Of a stretch of DNA of 64,000 nucleotides, positions 51,142 to 60,788 are shown in pieces. Location: NCBI RefSeq assembly GCF_900177625.1, contig NZ_FXAU01000004.1, forward strand, positions 248,001-312,000, in the 5' to 3' direction. The position numbers and the translations under genes were made by a program. Position 1 is the first letter of the stretch, and the number at the start of each line of letters is the position of its first letter. Below the pieces are notes generated by a model. The model made no database searches, was not told the DNA's origin, and saw only the letters and a list, made by a program, of their open reading frames with translations. Origin of the DNA: Sphingobacterium psychroaquaticum (lineage in GTDB: Bacteria > Bacteroidota > Bacteroidia > Sphingobacteriales > Sphingobacteriaceae).

Positions 51142-51702
51142 TTAAAAAAGTAAAAAAAGACCCGTTACATCACGTAAACGTTTGATAGCCTTATTGATAT
51201 GCTTCTCCACAGTAGACTCTGAAATTTGCATTTTCTCTGCAATCTCTTTATTAGAAAGGTATTCTGAACGGCTGAGTTTAAAAACTTCTCGACACTTTTC
51301 AGGTAAATTTTCAATCTCATTGGTTACGATATCAATAAGATACCGATAATGTAACCGATCTTCTATGGCTATAGTTTCGTCTAAAATATCAAGTTCTTGA
51401 AAATCTATGCTATCCGTCTTAGCTAGTTGCTTGCGAAAATGTGCCATAATAAGATATCGACATGACGAATATAAGTAGGCTGGCAAAGAAGTAATCGACG
51501 CTAGATTATTACGGTTGCGCCATAGGGATAGAAACAAGTCATGGAGGATATCTTCAGCGACCGTGAAGTCAGCAACCTTAGCATAAATATGCTTACTTAA
51601 ATCTCGAGCGAAAAGGTCATAAAGCTCCGAAAAGGCACGTTCATCGTTCTTTACAACTCGATCTAAAAGATTTCGATAATTAGGTAATCCGCTCTCCTCC
51701 AT
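51142..51702 (-). CDS. ECF-type RNA polymerase sigma-70 factor
   Basis: The 186-aa protein has sigma region 2 (FSELYDLFARDLSKHIYAKVADFTVAEDILHDLF) and region 4 with a helix-turn-helix (REVFKLSRSEYLSNKEIAEKMQISESTVEKHINKA). No region 3 is present, as in ECF sigmas. It is the first gene of the sigma-FecR-SusC-SusD locus and should drive the SusCD operon. Promoters upstream were not identified with confidence. Confidence 0.92.
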   Translation of the reverse strand: MEESGLPNYRNLLDRVVKNDERAFSELYDLFARDLSKHIYAKVADFTVAEDILHDLFLSLWRNRNNLASITSLPAYLYSSCRYLIMAHFRKQLAKTDSIDFQELDILDETIAIEDRLHYRYLIDIVTNEIENLPEKCREVFKLSRSEYLSNKEIAEKMQISESTVEKHINKAIKRLRDVTGLFLLF

Positions 51703-51976
51703 TACTAATACGCCGCTAAACTTAATAATTATTTAATTCACTACATTTAATTTTTTTTATTAAACCGATTGCTAAGGTAAATAGCAGGCTTCGGCGGTAT
51801 CCTATGTAACGGAAACAAACGATATTTCGAGTCAAATATAAAATAAAATGAATAATCTACCAAAACAGTAGACTATTCATTTTGCAAATAAAGTGCCCGA
51901 GAGCAACTCACATGAACAAAAAACCGTACACCAATCGTATCTTTACACGCACAACTTAAAAACACAATTGTCCATT

Positions 51977-52432
51977 ATGGATTTACAAACAAGCTACCTG
52001 GTAAAAAATTTTGAGGCACTTTCCGTCAAAGAGTTATACGCATGCCTACAGCTACGCAGTGAGGTTTTCGTTGTAGAACAAAACTGCCCTTACTTAGATA
52101 TCGATGGTAAAGACCAAGAAAGTTATCATCTATTTTTGTATGCGAATGGAGATCTAGCGGGGTATACTCGTATTTTACCAGCCGGTTTGTCCTTTTCAGA
52201 AGTTGCCATTGGTCGAGTGGTTACAAGTCCTAAGTTTAGAGGTAAAGGATTAGGCTCTATTTTGATGCAAGCATCAATTAATGCATGTTTTGATCTTTTT
52301 GGGGCATGTGATATTCGGATTGGCGCACAATACCATTTATCAAAATTCTACCAGTCACTAGGCTTTGAAGAAGATGGATCTCCGTATGATGAAGACGGGA
52401 TTCCTCATATCGAGATGATGCGCAAATCGTAA
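51977..52432 (+). CDS. ElaA-type GNAT acetyltransferase
   Basis: The protein is read from MDLQTSYLVKNFEALSVKELY (151 aa), which matches the usual ElaA start; a GTG-started extension at 51893 is rejected. GNAT motifs are LRSEVFVVEQNCPYLDIDGKD near the N-terminus, the acetyl-CoA loop VVTSPKFRGKGLGSILM (R-G-x-G-L-G) and a C-terminal KFYQSLGFEEDG. The acceptor substrate is unknown. It is on the opposite strand from both neighbours and is probably monocistronic. Confidence 0.85.
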   Translation: MDLQTSYLVKNFEALSVKELYACLQLRSEVFVVEQNCPYLDIDGKDQESYHLFLYANGDLAGYTRILPAGLSFSEVAIGRVVTSPKFRGKGLGSILMQASINACFDLFGACDIRIGAQYHLSKFYQSLGFEEDGSPYDEDGIPHIEMMRKS

Positions 52433-52446
52433 ACAAAAAAATTAGC

Positions 52447-53634
52447 TTAATAGGTAGAAGCATACTTAATGTCGCCCAATACCATGGTCATGCCGATATT
52501 AATATCGGCATCAAAGACAACAATATCGGCATCTTTACCTTTTTCCAATACCCCTTTTTTATGATCGATTCCCATAATACGTGCAGGTGTTTTGGTCATC
52601 ATCGTAATCACCTCGTGGAGAGGAATATCCCCGGTTTTCAACATGGTTCGCACCAACCTGTCAGCCGTTGCTACACTACCGGCGAAAGCACTTCTATCCA
52701 GAAGTTTTGCGACTCCATCTTCAATCACTACCCGCAAGCCTGTATTGATATTTCCTAAAACACTTTCACCTTCCGTCATACCTGCCCCACGCATTGCATC
52801 TGTTATCAAGGCAATTCGATCGGCCCCTTTTATTTTATAAATGAGCCGCAATAAAGGCATCGGTAAATGGATACCGTCTGCTATTATTTCAACATCCATC
52901 TCGTCAATTAAATAGCCGGCTTCGACAGCGCCTGCGTAGCGGTAGGCATTCCGCCGAGTTACCCCAGACATAGCAGAATAAAAATGAGTTGCAAGATTGT
53001 AACCGACTTTAAAACCCTCCCAAACCTCCTCATAAATTGCATCAGTATGCGCCAGTGCAAGTACTTTACCCTTAGACCTTACATAACGACCAAAATCGAG
53101 GGCTCCCGGCAATTCGGGCGCCGCACTCCATCTCGCGATAACAGGAGAATAATCAAGGACTCGAACATACTCATCTGGATCTGGATTACGTATATATTTC
53201 GGATCTTGCGCCCCCCGCTGGCTCATAGCAAAATATGGACCTTCCAAATGCATCCCCATCAACTGCGCTCCTTTATTATTGCGCTTATCAGCCTCAGCAT
53301 ATGCGTCTAATGTTTCGAACAACAGAGAAACCTCACTCGTTAATGTTGTAGGATACAAAGCCGTTGTACCATATTTCACATGCGTTTCGGCCACCGTCAG
53401 GAAAGCATCCACCGTTCCATCCATAAAATCTGCACCTCCACCTCCATGAACATGGATATCGATAAAGCCTGGGGAAACGTATTTCCCGTCAACATCGATA
53501 CGTTCTGTATCCGTACCGATACTTGGCACACCTTCACCTACCTCAAGGATGATATTCCCTTCAATATAAACATAGCCTGGATCTAAAATACGTTCAGGTA
53601 AAATTATTTTTCCATTAACGAGGATCTTCTTCAT
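52447..53634 (-). CDS. nagA: N-acetylglucosamine-6-phosphate deacetylase
   Basis: The 395-aa protein starts at MKKILVNGKIILPERILD (a start five codons earlier is less likely). The amidohydrolase metal motif is PGFIDIHVHGGGGADFMDG near residue 55. Further motifs are GMHLEGPYFAMSQRGAQ (Glu metal ligand), LAHTDA, ATHFYSAMSG and ITDAMRGAGM, as expected for NagA. It removes the acetyl group from GlcNAc-6-P, feeding NagB, which lies two genes away. It is the last gene of the sugar cluster. Confidence 0.93.
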   Translation of the reverse strand: MKKILVNGKIILPERILDPGYVYIEGNIILEVGEGVPSIGTDTERIDVDGKYVSPGFIDIHVHGGGGADFMDGTVDAFLTVAETHVKYGTTALYPTTLTSEVSLLFETLDAYAEADKRNNKGAQLMGMHLEGPYFAMSQRGAQDPKYIRNPDPDEYVRVLDYSPVIARWSAAPELPGALDFGRYVRSKGKVLALAHTDAIYEEVWEGFKVGYNLATHFYSAMSGVTRRNAYRYAGAVEAGYLIDEMDVEIIADGIHLPMPLLRLIYKIKGADRIALITDAMRGAGMTEGESVLGNINTGLRVVIEDGVAKLLDRSAFAGSVATADRLVRTMLKTGDIPLHEVITMMTKTPARIMGIDHKKGVLEKGKDADIVVFDADINIGMTMVLGDIKYASTY

Positions 53635-53689
53635 AACGTTATGCATCAAGCTTATTCATTTTTAAACTATCTAGCTATTTTACACACTC

Positions 53690-55057
53690 TCATTTTGTCG
53701 CCTTTTCTAAAGCCATTGTCGTAATGTAGTACTTAGTCAACATATACGACTTCTCCCATGCAGGTAATTTACCACGCTTCACGTAGTCAAAAAACTTATT
53801 GGCAACATGCGCAAAATGCTCCTCATGTCCTTCTCTTAAACGATCAGGAATCGCTACCCGAAAGCCATCGCCAAAGTCATGCAAGGCAATCCCGGGGTAT
53901 AATTTCTCTATCGCCGCAAAACCGCGATGAATCCGTTCTTTTTCTTCCGCACTGAAGTGCTTTCCAGCATTTGGTTCTATATATAATGTTGGGGCAAAAT
54001 CTTCCGCTTTTCCTTGTTTAATAGCAACGACACATTGTGTTCCCCTAATTTGTGAGAGGTGGGTGTCACCATTTCCCGGGTCCGCTTGAAAATTCCATTC
54101 CACAGCAACTTTTACATGCGTTCCCTTGAGTGTGTAATCAATTTCCCCATTAGCATACACAGTCAACTGTCCTTGTTTTATATCTTTTTCTAAAAAATCA
54201 GCAAATTCGCTATCACCGGTAGACATTTGATACTGCGCCTTGGATATCAAAGTGGGATACCGTGTTGCCTTCCATATTTCTACATCTCGCTTGTAATCAA
54301 AAACAACCTCAGGAAAACATTGCCATTGTACCAAATCGATACCATGGGTCGTTACATCTACAATTCCGTCTCCCTCCTGCTCTACATCATAATACCAATT
54401 CGGACGGATCAATGGTTTTCCCGACACATTTTTATAGAAATGATGTACTGATTTTTTCAAAATTGCAGGCTCTTCCAAGCTTCCCTTTTGCAATGCCCCA
54501 AATACCATTGGGCTCTGAACCAGCTCCTTTTGGAGAATCGAAAAAATATTATACCGCTCCGTCATGATATCATAGAGAAGCACCCCTTTATCCTCAGCAA
54601 GCTCAAAAGCACGATGAAGCTCTTCAAACCCCTCTTTATTTATAGCCATGGGCTTATCTGAAAGCACATGTAAGGAAGCGTCAATAGATTGATAAATATA
54701 ATCGGTCTTCTTTTTATTGTTTCCGGCCAATACCACCACATCGCCCATCTTGTCCCGCTTCATTTGTTCCAAAAAATCCGCGTTGGTATACACCTTCATC
54801 TTCCACGCCGTTGGATCCGCTGTCCGTTCATTATATCCTCGCACTAAATTTAGATATGCCTGAACTTCAGGGCCGACAGGTGCATAGACGTAAATCTGAG
54901 TGTCAACTTCATGAAGTTTATTCTTTTGGATTAATGATGCGTGGAAGTGGCCAGGATCCAACACGACCAAACGTAGGCGATCACCAGATTTATTTTCTTC
55001 CATTTTACATCCATTTATCGTTATCAGAAATATAAAAAAAATAAAAAAAATCTTCAT
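53690..55057 (-). CDS. Gfo/Idh/MocA-like oxidoreductase lipoprotein
   Basis: The 455-aa protein has a lipoprotein signal (FLITINGC), a Rossmann-like N-terminal half and the family motif HVLSDKPMAI (the lysine of the DKP triad). A C-terminal domain of the 'putative oxidoreductase C-terminal' type follows (WYYDVEQEGDGIVDVTTHGIDLV). A lipid anchor is unusual for NAD(P)-using enzymes and suggests periplasmic sugar chemistry with a bound cofactor. It lies between nagA and the NagB-like gene. Confidence 0.8.
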   Translation of the reverse strand: MKIFFIFFIFLITINGCKMEENKSGDRLRLVVLDPGHFHASLIQKNKLHEVDTQIYVYAPVGPEVQAYLNLVRGYNERTADPTAWKMKVYTNADFLEQMKRDKMGDVVVLAGNNKKKTDYIYQSIDASLHVLSDKPMAINKEGFEELHRAFELAEDKGVLLYDIMTERYNIFSILQKELVQSPMVFGALQKGSLEEPAILKKSVHHFYKNVSGKPLIRPNWYYDVEQEGDGIVDVTTHGIDLVQWQCFPEVVFDYKRDVEIWKATRYPTLISKAQYQMSTGDSEFADFLEKDIKQGQLTVYANGEIDYTLKGTHVKVAVEWNFQADPGNGDTHLSQIRGTQCVVAIKQGKAEDFAPTLYIEPNAGKHFSAEEKERIHRGFAAIEKLYPGIALHDFGDGFRVAIPDRLREGHEEHFAHVANKFFDYVKRGKLPAWEKSYMLTKYYITTMALEKATK

Positions 55058-55064
55058 GCTATTC

Positions 55065-55835
55065 CTACGTTAATTTTTCACCACTTTGCTGATCGATAAA
55101 CATTTTAGCATCATTATGTGTCCGTAAAATACTCGACGGCACATCAGTTTCTATCGCTGAATGAACCGTCGCATAAACAGCTTCCGCCTTTGTTGCTCCA
55201 GGAACCATGCAAAATAAACTGCCGCCTTCCATGAGGGCTGGAACAGTAAGTGTAATAGCATGAGTCGGGACAACTTCCAGAGCTGGGAAACAGCCATCGT
55301 TCACTTGTTGTTGTCTGCTCTTCAAATCCAGATCCACAATCTTCACCAAATAAGGATCGTCAAAATCTGCGACATGCGGATCATTAAATGCGATATGTGC
55401 ATTTTCTCCAATGCCCATACACACCAGGTCTATTTTGTTTGCTCGCAGTAAATCTGCGTATCGCCGACACTCCTCTTTCGGATTATCCGCGAGCCCGTTA
55501 ATAAAATGAACATGACCGATTGACACCTTTTCAAAAATGCTTTTCTTTAGAAAATGACCAAAACTTTGAATGTGATCCGTTGCTAGTCCTATATACTCGT
55601 CCATGTGAAAAGCTTCAATGCGCTGCCAATCAATTTCTATATCATTGGAAAGACCAATTAGAAATTCCGTTTGGGAGGGCGCAGATGCAAAAATTATTCG
55701 AACAATTCGCGTCGGGTCCTGTTGCAAACTTATAATCTTAGCTGCAGCTAAAGCAGCAGCTTGTTTTCCCAATTCTTCTCTGCTTTGAAAGGTGTAGACA
55801 TGTAGTTTTCCAACAACCTGCTTTTTTGCTTCCAT
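55065..55835 (-). CDS. nagB: Glucosamine-6-phosphate deaminase-like protein
   Basis: The 256-aa protein has NagB motifs: IIFASAPSQTEFLIGLSNDI (sugar-phosphate loop), IEAFHMDEYIGL, LVCMGIGENAHIAFNDP (catalytic HIAFNDP) and a C-terminal PALMEGGSLFCMVPGATKA. It differs from typical NagB in the phosphate loop, so another 6-phosphoglucosamine-type sugar is possible. With nagA it turns GlcNAc-6-P into fructose-6-P. The gap to the next gene is 7 bp. Confidence 0.85.
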   Translation of the reverse strand: MEAKKQVVGKLHVYTFQSREELGKQAAALAAAKIISLQQDPTRIVRIIFASAPSQTEFLIGLSNDIEIDWQRIEAFHMDEYIGLATDHIQSFGHFLKKSIFEKVSIGHVHFINGLADNPKEECRRYADLLRANKIDLVCMGIGENAHIAFNDPHVADFDDPYLVKIVDLDLKSRQQQVNDGCFPALEVVPTHAITLTVPALMEGGSLFCMVPGATKAEAVYATVHSAIETDVPSSILRTHNDAKMFIDQQSGEKLT

Positions 55836-55938
55836 ATAATAACTTCAATAGGTTTAAATAAGGTAAAAATTAAAACGTGTAGGTACCCGTAAATTAAACG
55901 AACAATGACAGCACTGTTCATTCCTTTTCTAAGGAACC

Positions 55939-57003
55939 TTAATTTTTGTAAAATTGTTGGTTTTCGCGATGAATAATATCGATAGGCATAAAGTACTCTT
56001 TCTCCTGCTCCTCTTCAAACATCAAATAACGATACAGAGCCTTAATACCTCGATAGGCTTGTTCTTGTGGTTTTTCACAAATTAAGAAATCAATTACGCC
56101 CTGATTTAGATACGCTATATTACTTTTCAAAAAGTCATAGCCAATTAATAAAATATCAGATCGTTTTATCTCTTCTAAGAACTGTGCAACCAAAGACACC
56201 CGGGAGTTCGTAACAAATATTAAGCGTAAATCAGGCGTCTTGTCCAGCAAAGCGCGAAGGGCTTTTTTGACCGCAGGATAGGACGTATTATACAGATTCT
56301 CTTTTAAAATTTTCCGTTTTCCATTGGATGCAAAATATGCAGTAAACCCTTCCTCCTTACGCAAAATATGGTGATCCGAATCAATATCTTTTGCAATATT
56401 CAGCAGTAAAATTTGCTTATCTTCTTCCACAAGATAATTTACCAAATGCGCTGCCGTTTGACCACTATGAAGTAAGTTTGGTCCAAAATAACTCAGACTA
56501 TTTTGCGTAGGTATATCAGAGTTGATAAACACAAAAGGAATATTCTTTTTTTTGCATGCTTGCGTAAAAGCAATAGTTTCCTCGACAAAAGCAGGTGCCA
56601 ATAAAAGTCCGTCCACATCTTCTTGTTTTAAGATCTTTTTAGTCTGCGCTATAAAAGAGTCCCTATCATTCATATCATAAAAGAATTTAGACACCTTTAC
56701 GTTATACAGTTTTATTTCTTTCTCGGCCTGATAAATCCCTTGCAATGGAACGTCCCAATAATCAGTCTCTTTGGATACTGCAGGTATTAAGGAATAAAGG
56801 TGCATGGTCTTCGAGGAAGCCAATCGGCGCGCCAGGATATTCGGTTGATAATCCAACTCCTCAATAATCTCCATTATACGCTTTTTTGTCTTTTCGGAGA
56901 CGCCTGTTCTGTTGTGTAAAACACGATCTACTGTAGCAATGGACACATTTGCCCTTCTAGCAATCTCTTTTACTCCCCCAGATTCTTTTTCCTTTTTTTT
57001 CAT
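55939..57003 (-). CDS. LacI-family transcriptional regulator
   Basis: The 354-aa protein has an N-terminal LacI helix-turn-helix (VKEIARRANVSIATVDRVLHNRTGVSEKTK) and a sugar-binding periplasmic-protein-like domain (SLIPAVSKETDYWDVPLQGI to the end). It has an acidic/basic N-terminal extension before the HTH. It lies in the sugar cluster and probably responds to an amino sugar or derivative. A palindromic site is seen just upstream (57041-57057). Confidence 0.88.
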   Translation of the reverse strand: MKKKEKESGGVKEIARRANVSIATVDRVLHNRTGVSEKTKKRIMEIIEELDYQPNILARRLASSKTMHLYSLIPAVSKETDYWDVPLQGIYQAEKEIKLYNVKVSKFFYDMNDRDSFIAQTKKILKQEDVDGLLLAPAFVEETIAFTQACKKKNIPFVFINSDIPTQNSLSYFGPNLLHSGQTAAHLVNYLVEEDKQILLLNIAKDIDSDHHILRKEEGFTAYFASNGKRKILKENLYNTSYPAVKKALRALLDKTPDLRLIFVTNSRVSLVAQFLEEIKRSDILLIGYDFLKSNIAYLNQGVIDFLICEKPQEQAYRGIKALYRYLMFEEEQEKEYFMPIDIIHRENQQFYKN

Positions 57004-57040
57004 ATTCCTTTAGTATAACCAGTCTTATCTTCTCCCAAAT

Positions 57041-57057
57041 GCTCCTGCACGTGGAGC
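57041..57057. promoter_or_regulatory. Candidate operator, inverted repeat upstream of lacI-type gene
   Basis: GCTCC-TGCACGTG-GAGC: GCTC (57041-57044) and GAGC (57054-57057) flank a centred CACGTG core, similar in shape to LacI-family operators. It lies 38 bp upstream of the regulator start, in the 162-bp gap before the next gene. Autoregulation is an inference. Confidence 0.4.
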
Positions 57058-57165
57058 ACCGTATATATCATCCCTCTTGATGAAGAGCCTACCTAATTTA
57101 CAATAATTTTTCAGCTTTATGGTGAATGTATCATGTAAAATTACTGTAAACCTCTTATCCATCAT

Positions 57166-58512
57166 TTACAATCGCGGCTCCCAGCCTTTTTGGTACTCAC
57201 GGGACCAATACTTTTGCATCGCTTCTTTATTGTTACGAATGCGTCCTGTTTTCGGATCAATATCAAGACTTTGACCTGTCCGCTGTGCGATATTACCCAA
57301 CTGCACAAGGAGTGTGCTCTTATGTCCGCCTGTAATATCCGAGTTTAGCGATTTCCCATCTTTTATTGCCGCAAAGAAATTTTGTATATGGATCGCATCT
57401 AATTGTTGTGAGGGATTCGTTAGGCTAGCTGCTTCCACCTTCGTATCGTCCTTAATTTCCTTGACAAGATTGCTATTTAAGTCATAGATTCTATAACCAT
57501 TATCACCTGATATTTGTAAAGAACCTTTGTCTCCATAAAAAATCACTCCCACAGTAGCTCCATCCGTCTTAAGACCATTGCAGCTTCGCCCCTCCCATGT
57601 GATCATCGCATTATTTTCAAATTCCATACCGATCACCTGTGTATCTGGCGTTTCCCAGTCATCACGATAAGCAAAACGTCCTCCAGAAGATGTTACACGT
57701 GTTGGGTATTCTTGTTGCAAGCCCCATCGTGCTAAATCGACAAAATGTGTTCCATTATTCAATGCTTCTCCTGTGCCCCATTTCCAAAACCAATGCCAGT
57801 TATAGTGTAAAATATTATCCTTAAAAGCTTGTCTTGGAGCAGGCCCCTGCCACAGGTCAAAATCTAACCACTCGGGAACAGGTGTCGTTTTCCCAACACC
57901 AATCGAAGCTCTATTGTTCGTGTACCATGTGCGTGCAAAATAAGCTTTCCCGATTGTTCCTGCGTGAACCTCCTGAATTCCAGCGACCACATTTGGCCAA
58001 GAACGCCTCTGATTGCCCATCTGGATTACATTTTTATACGTATTGACTGCTTCAACCAATAACTCTCCTTCGTGCGGATTATGGCTACATGGTTTTTCCA
58101 GATAGACGTGTTTCCCCGCTTGCGATGCTAAAATCGCAGCCGGAGCGTGCCAATGATCTGGCGCAGCAACCACTAAAGCGTCAACATTCTTGTCTTCCAG
58201 AGCACGACGAAAATCACCCGTTGTTTTAGGTTCATGGCGTTGCCGTTTCATTACCTCTGGCATACAATTATTTAGAGCGCGTTTATCAACATCGCATAGG
58301 TAGACTACTTGCGCGTTGGGTTGCATCGCAAAATTACTGGCTAGGGCTTTTCCCCGCGCATTGACCCCCATCATTGCAATGTTTAACCGCTCGTTAGCAC
58401 CGATTATATTGGCATAGCTTTTTGCCGTAAAAGAAGGTAGTATGCCCCCAAATGTCAATGCCGATGTACCAATGACGGCCTTCTTAATAAAATTTCGACG
58501 TGATTCTTCCAT
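57166..58512 (-). CDS. Gfo/Idh/MocA oxidoreductase with Tat-like signal (first)
   Basis: The 448-aa protein has a twin-arginine-like start (EESRRNFIKKAVIGTS), a Rossmann fold with GVNARGKALASNFAM, the motif HVYLEKPCSHNP (EKP) and the C-terminal WFWKWGTGEALNNGTHFVDL typical of the family. It probably works on a sugar-type substrate in the periplasm with tightly bound NAD(P). It overlaps no gene; 12 bp separate it from the second enzyme of the same class. Confidence 0.87.
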   Translation of the reverse strand: MEESRRNFIKKAVIGTSALTFGGILPSFTAKSYANIIGANERLNIAMMGVNARGKALASNFAMQPNAQVVYLCDVDKRALNNCMPEVMKRQRHEPKTTGDFRRALEDKNVDALVVAAPDHWHAPAAILASQAGKHVYLEKPCSHNPHEGELLVEAVNTYKNVIQMGNQRRSWPNVVAGIQEVHAGTIGKAYFARTWYTNNRASIGVGKTTPVPEWLDFDLWQGPAPRQAFKDNILHYNWHWFWKWGTGEALNNGTHFVDLARWGLQQEYPTRVTSSGGRFAYRDDWETPDTQVIGMEFENNAMITWEGRSCNGLKTDGATVGVIFYGDKGSLQISGDNGYRIYDLNSNLVKEIKDDTKVEAASLTNPSQQLDAIHIQNFFAAIKDGKSLNSDITGGHKSTLLVQLGNIAQRTGQSLDIDPKTGRIRNNKEAMQKYWSREYQKGWEPRL

Positions 58513-58524
58513 ACTATATCAAGT

Positions 58525-59532
58525 TTAAGCGTTTATTAATGTTATCGTTTTTCCTTGTTGACGTTTGCTTTCGTCTGCAGCCTCAATAAAAGCACAAATC
58601 TCGAGCGTTTCGGCGGCTGAAACAGGCGAAATTCCGGTATCAAAAAAAGCCACAATTTCCTCCAACAAAGCATCATACCCCTTGAACTGTCCTAAGGTTA
58701 TATTTCCTTTCTCTCCAAATACCATTCCCCCAAAATCATGCTTCCCTTTTCTGATCCCCCTAAACGTTCCAACACGACCGTCCTTCCACTTCCCTACCAC
58801 CAAATCTACGTCAGGCGTGTGGAAACGCGTCACATTTTCACACCCTGTCCCCATAAGTGCAAACAATGTCTCAATGCCGTGGATACCATACCAATAAAAA
58901 TCTGGATGGGTAGGCTCTAAAGTAGCAGGACTGAAGGTTTCTGCCCCGTACACCGCTCCTATACTTCCAGCCTTCACCTCCTTTACTTTCTCCATGAACC
59001 GCAAAGAGGAAGAAGAGAATACAGGAACTTTATATTGCCGCGCAAGTTGAAATATCTGTTGGGCATCCTGATACGATGCCGCAATGGGTTTGTCAATGAA
59101 AAGTGTTTTTCCGGCTTTGATGACAGGTGTGGCTTGCTCTAAATGCACACGTCCATCATTACTTTCCAACAACACGACATCCACTTTTTTTAATAATTCC
59201 GCAATAGTTCCGACAATTTCTACGCCCGCAGCACTAATCTCTTCCACGTATTTTGGCACACGACTGATGGCAGAAGGTATATCTTTACTTCCTTGTGCAA
59301 CAGCGGCTACTACTTTATAATTTCGAAAACGGGGGTCAGCATCGACCGCATTAAGCGCCTTAGTAAAGGCAACACTATGCGAAGTATCCAAGCCAATAAT
59401 TCCAACACGCTTGCGCTGTTGTGTCGAAACTAGAGATTCAGAAAATTTGCCCTGTGGGCCTAACAACCCGATTCCTAACGAAGCCATAGCTGTCGTCTTA
59501 ATAAAGCCTCTTCGGCTAAGATCGTTTTTCAT
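58525..59532 (-). CDS. Gfo/Idh/MocA oxidoreductase with Tat-like signal (second)
   Basis: The 335-aa protein starts with LSRRGFIKTTAMASLGIGLLG (Tat motif SRRGF). A Rossmann segment RVGIIGLDTSHSVAFTKALN and the motif FIDKPIAASYQ (DKP) follow. It is about 110 residues shorter than the first enzyme, lacking extra C-terminal elements. Together with the first one and an AGE epimerase it suggests oxidation-reduction-linked sugar epimerisation or degradation. Confidence 0.83.
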   Translation of the reverse strand: MKNDLSRRGFIKTTAMASLGIGLLGPQGKFSESLVSTQQRKRVGIIGLDTSHSVAFTKALNAVDADPRFRNYKVVAAVAQGSKDIPSAISRVPKYVEEISAAGVEIVGTIAELLKKVDVVLLESNDGRVHLEQATPVIKAGKTLFIDKPIAASYQDAQQIFQLARQYKVPVFSSSSLRFMEKVKEVKAGSIGAVYGAETFSPATLEPTHPDFYWYGIHGIETLFALMGTGCENVTRFHTPDVDLVVGKWKDGRVGTFRGIRKGKHDFGGMVFGEKGNITLGQFKGYDALLEEIVAFFDTGISPVSAAETLEICAFIEAADESKRQQGKTITLINA

Positions 59533-59543
59533 CGTAATTTGGT

Positions 59544-60776
59544 TTATATAGTATTCTTTAATATCCTATCAAGAGACAACAAACTAAACATTAAATGCCG
59601 TGGATGATGATAGTTTTCAATCCTATATCCGACATCCAGTTTATCCATTTTTCGTCCGCCTCCCAATTTCCAAGGTTTGTAGGGCAAATCGTGACGGACA
59701 AAGTATTTCTCCATGTAATTATAGGTCTTCCAGAACCACGTTTTAGCCCAACTATCATCTTGTTCTTCCCACAATATCAAACACCCAATCAACACTTCCT
59801 CCTGAGCCCACAAAACCTTATCCGTTAAAAAGTGATAATCGTCCACATGATTCAAACAGTGAAAAAAACCGCCGTGTAAATCGTCCCACGCAACCTCTAC
59901 ATGTTGCTTAAATCGTTGGGCCGCCAACTGGAATAAATCAAAATCGTGACGTCGCATAGCCTCATCCATAACCATCCATAAAGCTTCTATTGCATGCCCT
60001 AAGTACACAAACTGTTCGTATGATACGGGCAAATCATTCCCAGGCTTGGCTTGTAACTCCACCATCAACCCATGGACAGGATGCACATGTTTCGTTAGTA
60101 AAGCGTCTATACATTCCGACACAATATTATTCAGTTCCAAATCAGCTTTATACCGCAGCATTCCGGTACAGACATGTAGAATAATCATATAGTGCCCTAA
60201 AACCTCGGATGCCTCCCCATACAGGGGATCCGGACGATATTCCAGCGCATAACGATATGCAGAATCTTGATACCACTCAAATGCTTCCAAGACCCGTTGT
60301 TTAGCAAATATCCAATAAGACACATCATCTGCAGCCTCTGCATAAGCCGCAAATGCCTCTGCAACAAAAAGATTGCCGTAGATATCTCCTGGTCTTTCTT
60401 TTAAATCGACTCCCTCATGATCGTATGACCACGGCCAAAACTGCTGTGCATGAGATTTCACACGAAGTAATAAATCCAATGTTTGCTTCGCTTTCCTTAA
60501 GTACAGGGGATTACGGTCGAAATTTTGATATAAAAAACTATAAACCCAGGCTCCTCGGGCGTCATACCATGTTCTTTTATTCGTACCCAATATTTCACCG
60601 CTGTACGTGGTGTTCCAAAAGAAACCACCATGCTGCTCATCAAAAATAAATCGATCTAAAAAAGGTAAATAATCTTCGAAAAGATACGACCTATACGCCT
60701 TAATGAGCTCCCCTAATCGGGACTTCTTCTGGCTAGATCTGCCTATTACTTCCTTCATTTTTATGATATAGCTCAT
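59544..60776 (-). CDS. AGE-family N-acylglucosamine 2-epimerase-like protein
   Basis: The product is 410 aa from the ATG at 60776; a GTG four codons earlier and MKEVIG six codons later are possible starts. It is an (alpha/alpha)6-barrel protein with motifs DEQHGGFFWNTTYSG, RTWYDARGAWVYSF, EYRPDPLYGEASEVLGHYMI and DDLHGGFFHCLNHV. The AGE family interconverts GlcNAc and ManNAc or acts as cellobiose or mannose epimerase. The cluster (nagA, nagB-like) favours an N-acyl sugar. The stop of the symporter lies just upstream. Confidence 0.8.
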   Translation of the reverse strand: MSYIIKMKEVIGRSSQKKSRLGELIKAYRSYLFEDYLPFLDRFIFDEQHGGFFWNTTYSGEILGTNKRTWYDARGAWVYSFLYQNFDRNPLYLRKAKQTLDLLLRVKSHAQQFWPWSYDHEGVDLKERPGDIYGNLFVAEAFAAYAEAADDVSYWIFAKQRVLEAFEWYQDSAYRYALEYRPDPLYGEASEVLGHYMIILHVCTGMLRYKADLELNNIVSECIDALLTKHVHPVHGLMVELQAKPGNDLPVSYEQFVYLGHAIEALWMVMDEAMRRHDFDLFQLAAQRFKQHVEVAWDDLHGGFFHCLNHVDDYHFLTDKVLWAQEEVLIGCLILWEEQDDSWAKTWFWKTYNYMEKYFVRHDLPYKPWKLGGGRKMDKLDVGYRIENYHHPRHLMFSLLSLDRILKNTI

Positions 60777-60788
60777 ACAACAAAACAC

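Noticed and set aside
51893..51976. GTG-started N-terminal extension of the ElaA-type acetyltransferase
   Set aside because: The extra 28 residues do not resemble the family start; the ATG at 51977 gives the usual length.
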